Below, piece after piece: positions 59,390-64,000 of a stretch of DNA of 64,000 bases (within the stretch, counting starts at the first letter, position 1; the number at the start of each line of letters is the position of its first letter). This stretch comes from Lineus longissimus (taxonomy: Eukaryota; Nemertea; Pilidiophora; Heteronemertea; Lineidae), in contig NC_088311.1 of the NCBI RefSeq assembly GCF_910592395.1, positions 9,862,501-9,926,500 on the forward strand. The letters are read 5' to 3'. The notes beneath the pieces were generated by a model that saw only the letters and a program-made list of their open reading frames with translations, was not told the DNA's origin and did no database searches. Position numbers and translations under genes: made by a program.

Positions 59390-62300
59390 TCTAAACAATA
59401 AACAATTATACAAATACAAATAACAATAACAATTATCTGGTGGTCTGTTTAAAAAGCAAGGTGGACGTGCAGTTCAGTTCCTGATCAAAGTTGACATTGT
59501 ATCTACCCAAAGTTAATCTCTTGGTCATAATCACTGCAAATTAAGAACTTCATTGATACACAGATGATTAATTTAAGTCATTATTCATCTAAATAGACCT
59601 CTCAATATTGAAGGCAGATTGTTTACATTCAGATCTATAAATAGGAAGTTTAAAGAAAAGTGTCTTTAAATTTGCACCGTTTGGATTGAAATGCAAATAA
59701 TCCTATTTTCCCGGCACCCGTCTTGGGCCGCTGTTATTTGATACTGGGCAGGGGGTGGTCTGGGCATCAAGAGGGTCAGGATCTTGCACTATGACCCTGT
59801 CCCTTAGGGTCTCTCGTTTCATAGCACAGAGATCTGATGGTCCCCTGCCTCTGTGACTGTCCAATCTTGCTAGGCAGGTGGGTTGTCAAAGAGACGCATT
59901 CGAGAATCTTACAACCTATTCGTCTTCAAGCTTTATTTGGTGTTTTGTTGGAAAAAACATTTGTGACACTAAAAATCAATTCGATGTTTGGAAAGGTCTT
60001 TCTCCAAACAGCATTTTAAATCTGACAAGAAAAAAATGACAGCAATTATTCAAAAGACAATTCATCCTGGGCCGAGCAGCAATAATCCTGAGGCTAAGTT
60101 CCTGGCTTAGTTATCTCAGGCTGTCCAATATGGTGTTGACGAGATGACTTTCCCATCCCCGGATCAGCCTCCTTGTCAAGTCCTTGGACCCGCCGGAGTC
60201 ATCTGTCATCCGAATCACTCTGAGACAGATCACTGCTATTATCGTGTTGATTGGCAGCCTCGAGCCATGTTCGCTGCGATGATTGTTGTGTAGTCATCTC
60301 AGAGGGAGCCACATGCAAATTAGTGTCCCTTGGAGACGTGCATTAAATTTGCTTAACACTTTGAGGTCTGTTGCTGCATATGCTGTTCAACTTCAAGAGT
60401 TAAGAACAGAATATGAATCTTAGCATTGGTGAGAGATGACATTGTGTTACGGCATACATCATCATCTACAGTCCACATCCTATAGATATTGGTACCACGA
60501 CTTAAGTGCACGAGTCTCAGTAATGAACGAGACCAGGTTAATAAAGAGTTTAAAAGAATAAGACACATGACAGAATTCATTTTTATGAAAAATATTCAAC
60601 AATCCCAATTGCTGGGCCCCTTGATCGAAGCTCCGCTTAGAAGTCCATAAACTTGCTGCTATGCGGTGTTATATCACAGACACATGTCCCAGGGGCAATT
60701 TTCCTTCCTTTATTGATGGCCAGAACCATTGTCTGTCTCATAAACGGTGCGAATTAGTTAAATATATGGTCGATGTGAACCTGACGGCAGGTTGCGGCCA
60801 TGAATAGGAGGTGTTAAACAAGAACTTTAGCAAATAGAACGAGGGAACGAGAGTTTGATGGGTTGACGTTTTCTGCTAAAAGTGGGTCTCGATTCTCATC
60901 GGGGTTCAGATGTGACCACCTCAACCTCTCAAGGGTTAACAGTCGCGAACTGACGATCTCGTTATCACTCGGAGCACATCAGAATTGTGTGAATTTTAAC
61001 CCCTGAAACTTAAGAAAGGATTTTACTGCTCAGCGACAACTGTTGTGACTTATTATGGCAAATCTTTTAAAATTTAGAAGTGATTATATTCCAATGAGTA
61101 ATGTTCCCTTGCTATATCAGATGATGTTGATATACTAATATTCTACTTAAATGAGCTCTTGGGTCTATGGGTTAAGATCAGCAGCACTCCTGGTTAATAG
61201 ATATGATCAGCACAGCCATTTGGATTAGATTTTATGGCTGATCTAGCACCATATATGTTGAAAGTGCCTTATCAGTGGGAACTGTTTCTTCTCCTTTCCC
61301 TCCTTTGCCAGATATCAAGAACATGTCTGAGGTGAAAGGGATAAACCACCTTTGCAGTGAAAAGTGTCTTCCAGCCTCAATGATTGACAAGGAAATGTCA
61401 AAGACTAACGAGAATCAAAGAAATCCATTCACTTGGTGTTGATAACTGTTTGAAAAGTTATTCATTACAGGCAGATAAAATATTTTGCCTTAAGGTGAAA
61501 CTGTTACGACTCCATTTTGCCAATCTTAGGAACAGCAGAACTCTTTAAAACACCACAAATCAGACAAGATATTATTTGGAGCCAAGCAGACCAAATGTGA
61601 GAATCTCCTGTCAGTAATACTTTACCGTTTTGAAAAATTTTGGTTTAGTTTCACCTTAACATTTTCACCTTTGTCAGTTAAATGTCTGCTCAGCTCCATG
61701 TGGTGGCAACAAGGACTGGTGTTTTGTCCATAATAGTGTTATGCCAAAATAATTGGCTTGCATTTCAAACTCTGGAATAGAATAACTCTTCAAACGTTAA
61801 AAAATATCTCGTGTTGAAAATCTCATGGAATCGAGGGGGGGATAATGGACCCCACACCGGCATCACTTTAGGCCATTGCTGCCCCTCTCTACACTTCATT
61901 ACATTCCCTGTTTGTTGTTTAATCCTTGGTGGGAATCCCAAGGTGGTTGGACAACACTGACCTGACCCTTATTATCAGACTTTAAGACCCTGAAAACATG
62001 AAAAATCCTCCCATATGGTCATCAAAGGGTCCAAGACATAATTTCATCGTGTTAAAGTCTGTGAAAAAGAAAAGTGTTGTTTGACCAAGCTTGCTTGGTC
62101 TTGTTGATCTTTCATATCTGAGCTGAGTAAATACTGGTCAATGGAGTAAAAGGAAACAGAATAGACAGTTAAAGTGCTGGTTTGATATTTAGACCCTTAA
62201 AAGGGTCACCGAGGGTTTATTTGGAAAGTGCCTCATTCAGTTGGTGACCCTTAAACTCTTGATAATGGCAGATGTTCCCTCGCCAGGGAACGGCACCCAG

Positions 62301-63500
62301 TATCGGTAAACAAAGTTTATGGGTCAGGTTTTATTTGATATTATTTTTCTATGGTTTGCCTGTCCCTTTCCCTTCCTGCAGCGCCTGACAATACAGCGAG
62401 GCTCCGCTTACCCTCCATAGAGATTACACACTTGGGGCACAATGTGGACAAGTCCTGGCCCCACTGCCTTTTACAAGAACTGGGGCTTGGCGCTGTAGCC
62501 TTTTTAAGCAACAACGGTGCTCTTTAAATGCATCAACAATACCTTTAGTCGCAAAACTGACAGCATAGCCTCGGCCAGACGAATTAAAGTGAGCAATTTT
62601 TATGTTAAAATTCCTTGAAGTAAATCACTACGGCACTCTACAATGGAAATTGTTACAAGTTCTTTGGCTGTGTCTTCCCAGTTGACGTTCTAACAATCGA
62701 GGAAGTGTCATTATTTGTGTTCAAGGATGCGAAGGGTCGCCTCCTGAGCATCGTCTGGGGTTGGTGATAAAAACGCTGAAAAGGGTTCTAAAGTAGCACT
62801 TCCTGCATTGTGAGCTGTCACAGGGACACCCCCACCTGGGGTGCTATCTTAGACACATTGGCCCTCTCCATGGAGCCCTTCCTATTGTGTGCAGTATACC
62901 CCCACACAGGGTCAATGGTACACCGGGTCAGCCATAAGACCTCAGGTCATTTAACTCCATGTATCATCATTCCTATTGCCCTAAATTTCTGATTATTTCC
63001 TGTTTATCTGTTAGCAAGACAAATTTCTATAAATTCCATAAAAGCCCCAGAAGCGATAGATCCATTCATAAGACGGGGTGTTTTCTCTCGCTCATTGTAA
63101 CTGTTTGACCAAGCAGTTAGTTTTACAGGCATGGGAAAATGCCGATGCCAATGAAACGTTACTAAGCCTTGCTCCTGGGAGAATTTGACACTTCTGATTC
63201 TGGAACGGGTGGGAAGCCCCCCAAATGAGACTCATAACAAATTCAGTCAAATGATGCTTCCAATTGAGAGAAAAGGATGTCAATACCAGAAGCCTCAAAA
63301 TAAGAAGAATACAAGACTACATTCGCAGTTCAAAAAAGGAAAACTTCTAAGATTTATTTTCACCTTTTCTGCTTTTTCAGACAATCGCCAAAATCGGTGG
63401 TCTAATTGAAAATCTAATTGAAATTACAGTTACAGGCTTATAAAAATAATGCTAAATGAAATGTATGCCACAGTTGTAATTCCACAAAGCGACACTTGAC
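59390..63500. other. Non-coding stretch, nothing recognised
   Basis: About 4 kb without a recognisable exon, RNA gene or repeat boundary. Short frames lack domain features. Confidence 0.4.
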
Positions 63501-63505
63501 ACAAA

Positions 63506-63579
63506 GGACTTGTTGTGATGTCAAAGACTTTGTGATGTCAAAGACTTATTTAATAAGTCTTTGACATCACAACAAGTCC
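63506..63579. repeat. Perfect snap-back hairpin with duplicated arm
   Basis: Arms 63530-63550 (TTGTGATGTCAAAGACTTAT...) and 63552-63572 are perfect 21-bp inverted repeats around a single T. The right arm continues as CAAGTCC (63573-63579), which pairs with GGACTTG at 63506-63512. TTGTGATGTCAAAGACT is present twice on the left (63513-63529 and 63530-63546). Two alternative stems are therefore possible. Confidence 0.9.
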
Positions 63580-63584
63580 TGTCT

Positions 63585-64000
63585 GTCTGTATCTTGCAAT
63601 GAAGTGATACAGTAGCTGTGAAATCACCAAACATGTCATTCTTCCTTCTGACCTAGTTTCACCTCAATCTTTAATTTTACCTTTTATCCATAGTGACAAC
63701 CGAAGCATTCTTGAAACTGCAGGAGAAAAGCATCTTTCTTGCATTTGAACTTTAATCTTTACATAATTAAGGCCAAGGCCTGTTCATCAATTTTAAAGTC
63801 AATGGCAACTTTCAAGGTTCACATCTATGTTACCATTGCCTCTTTCGTATTGTTAGATGAGGAGATTTTGGGTCAGCGACCTATGTAGGGGTTGGGCATC
63901 AGCCTCCCAGCTGGTGGTGGCTTTGTTAGTTAGGCTCAGCCCTCCTTCAGGCTCAGCAGCAGCATTATGTACACTATAATGGATCGAAGCCTATATCAAT
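63585..64000. other. Non-coding stretch, nothing recognised
   Basis: No exon or repeat recognised to the window end. Confidence 0.4.

Overview
The window looks like animal nuclear DNA from a marine invertebrate, most likely a lophotrochozoan (mollusc, annelid or brachiopod grade). Reasons: AT-rich, gene-poor sequence with eukaryotic GT-AG introns; a single-exon FAM187-type immunoglobulin-domain gene; tRNA-derived SINEs; a CR1/L2-type LINE fragment; pogo/Tigger-like and TTAA-flanked MITEs; and the GGTGAGC-hairpin / CGTCCGTCGTC repeat that I know from mollusc-like genomes. Nothing is bacterial or organellar. The exact species cannot be read from the sequence.

Layout. 1-18.7 kb is almost free of genes and holds a SINE (2.2-2.4 kb), a pogo-like MITE (6.5 kb), degenerate copies of the GGTGAGC repeat family (5.3 and 9.0 kb), a 5'-truncated LINE on the minus strand (12.2-12.8 kb), a 21-22 bp minisatellite (13.4 kb) and a TTAA-flanked MITE (15.3 kb). 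18.7-25.0 kb is a transposon cluster. It begins with a 1,037-bp element that has 55-bp terminal inverted repeats and 9-bp target duplications. Next is a PIF/Harbinger element with an intact three-exon DDE transposase on the plus strand and a MADF-BESS partner gene on the minus strand. The last exon of each gene lies inside an intron of the other. After that come a Harbinger first-exon remnant between inverted repeats and a nested pair of MITEs carrying a MADF/Myb-like remnant.

25-30.8 kb is non-coding. A two-tier minisatellite (78-bp then 74-bp units, 30.8-32.1 kb) sits directly upstream of the best host gene in the window, the FAM187-like membrane protein (32.4-33.8 kb, poly(A) signal at 34.09 kb). 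At 35.36-36.5 kb is a large copy of the GGTGAGC-hairpin repeat with a CGT tract. 36.5-58 kb is non-coding DNA rich in tandem duplications, several with a period of 185-199 bp. The most striking is six near-identical 191-bp units at 44.8-45.95 kb with splice-like junctions. At 58.6 kb a 120-codon reading frame starts with a signal peptide and is followed by a poly(A) signal, so it may be a small secreted-protein gene. The last 5 kb holds a pogo-like MITE (59.2 kb) and a perfect snap-back hairpin (63.5 kb).

How the genes work together: only the two Harbinger genes form a functional pair, since in this superfamily the transposase and a DNA-binding MADF/Myb-type protein are both used in transposition. 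The FAM187-like gene and the candidate secreted gene stand alone. All family assignments come from reading motifs by eye; no database search was run.
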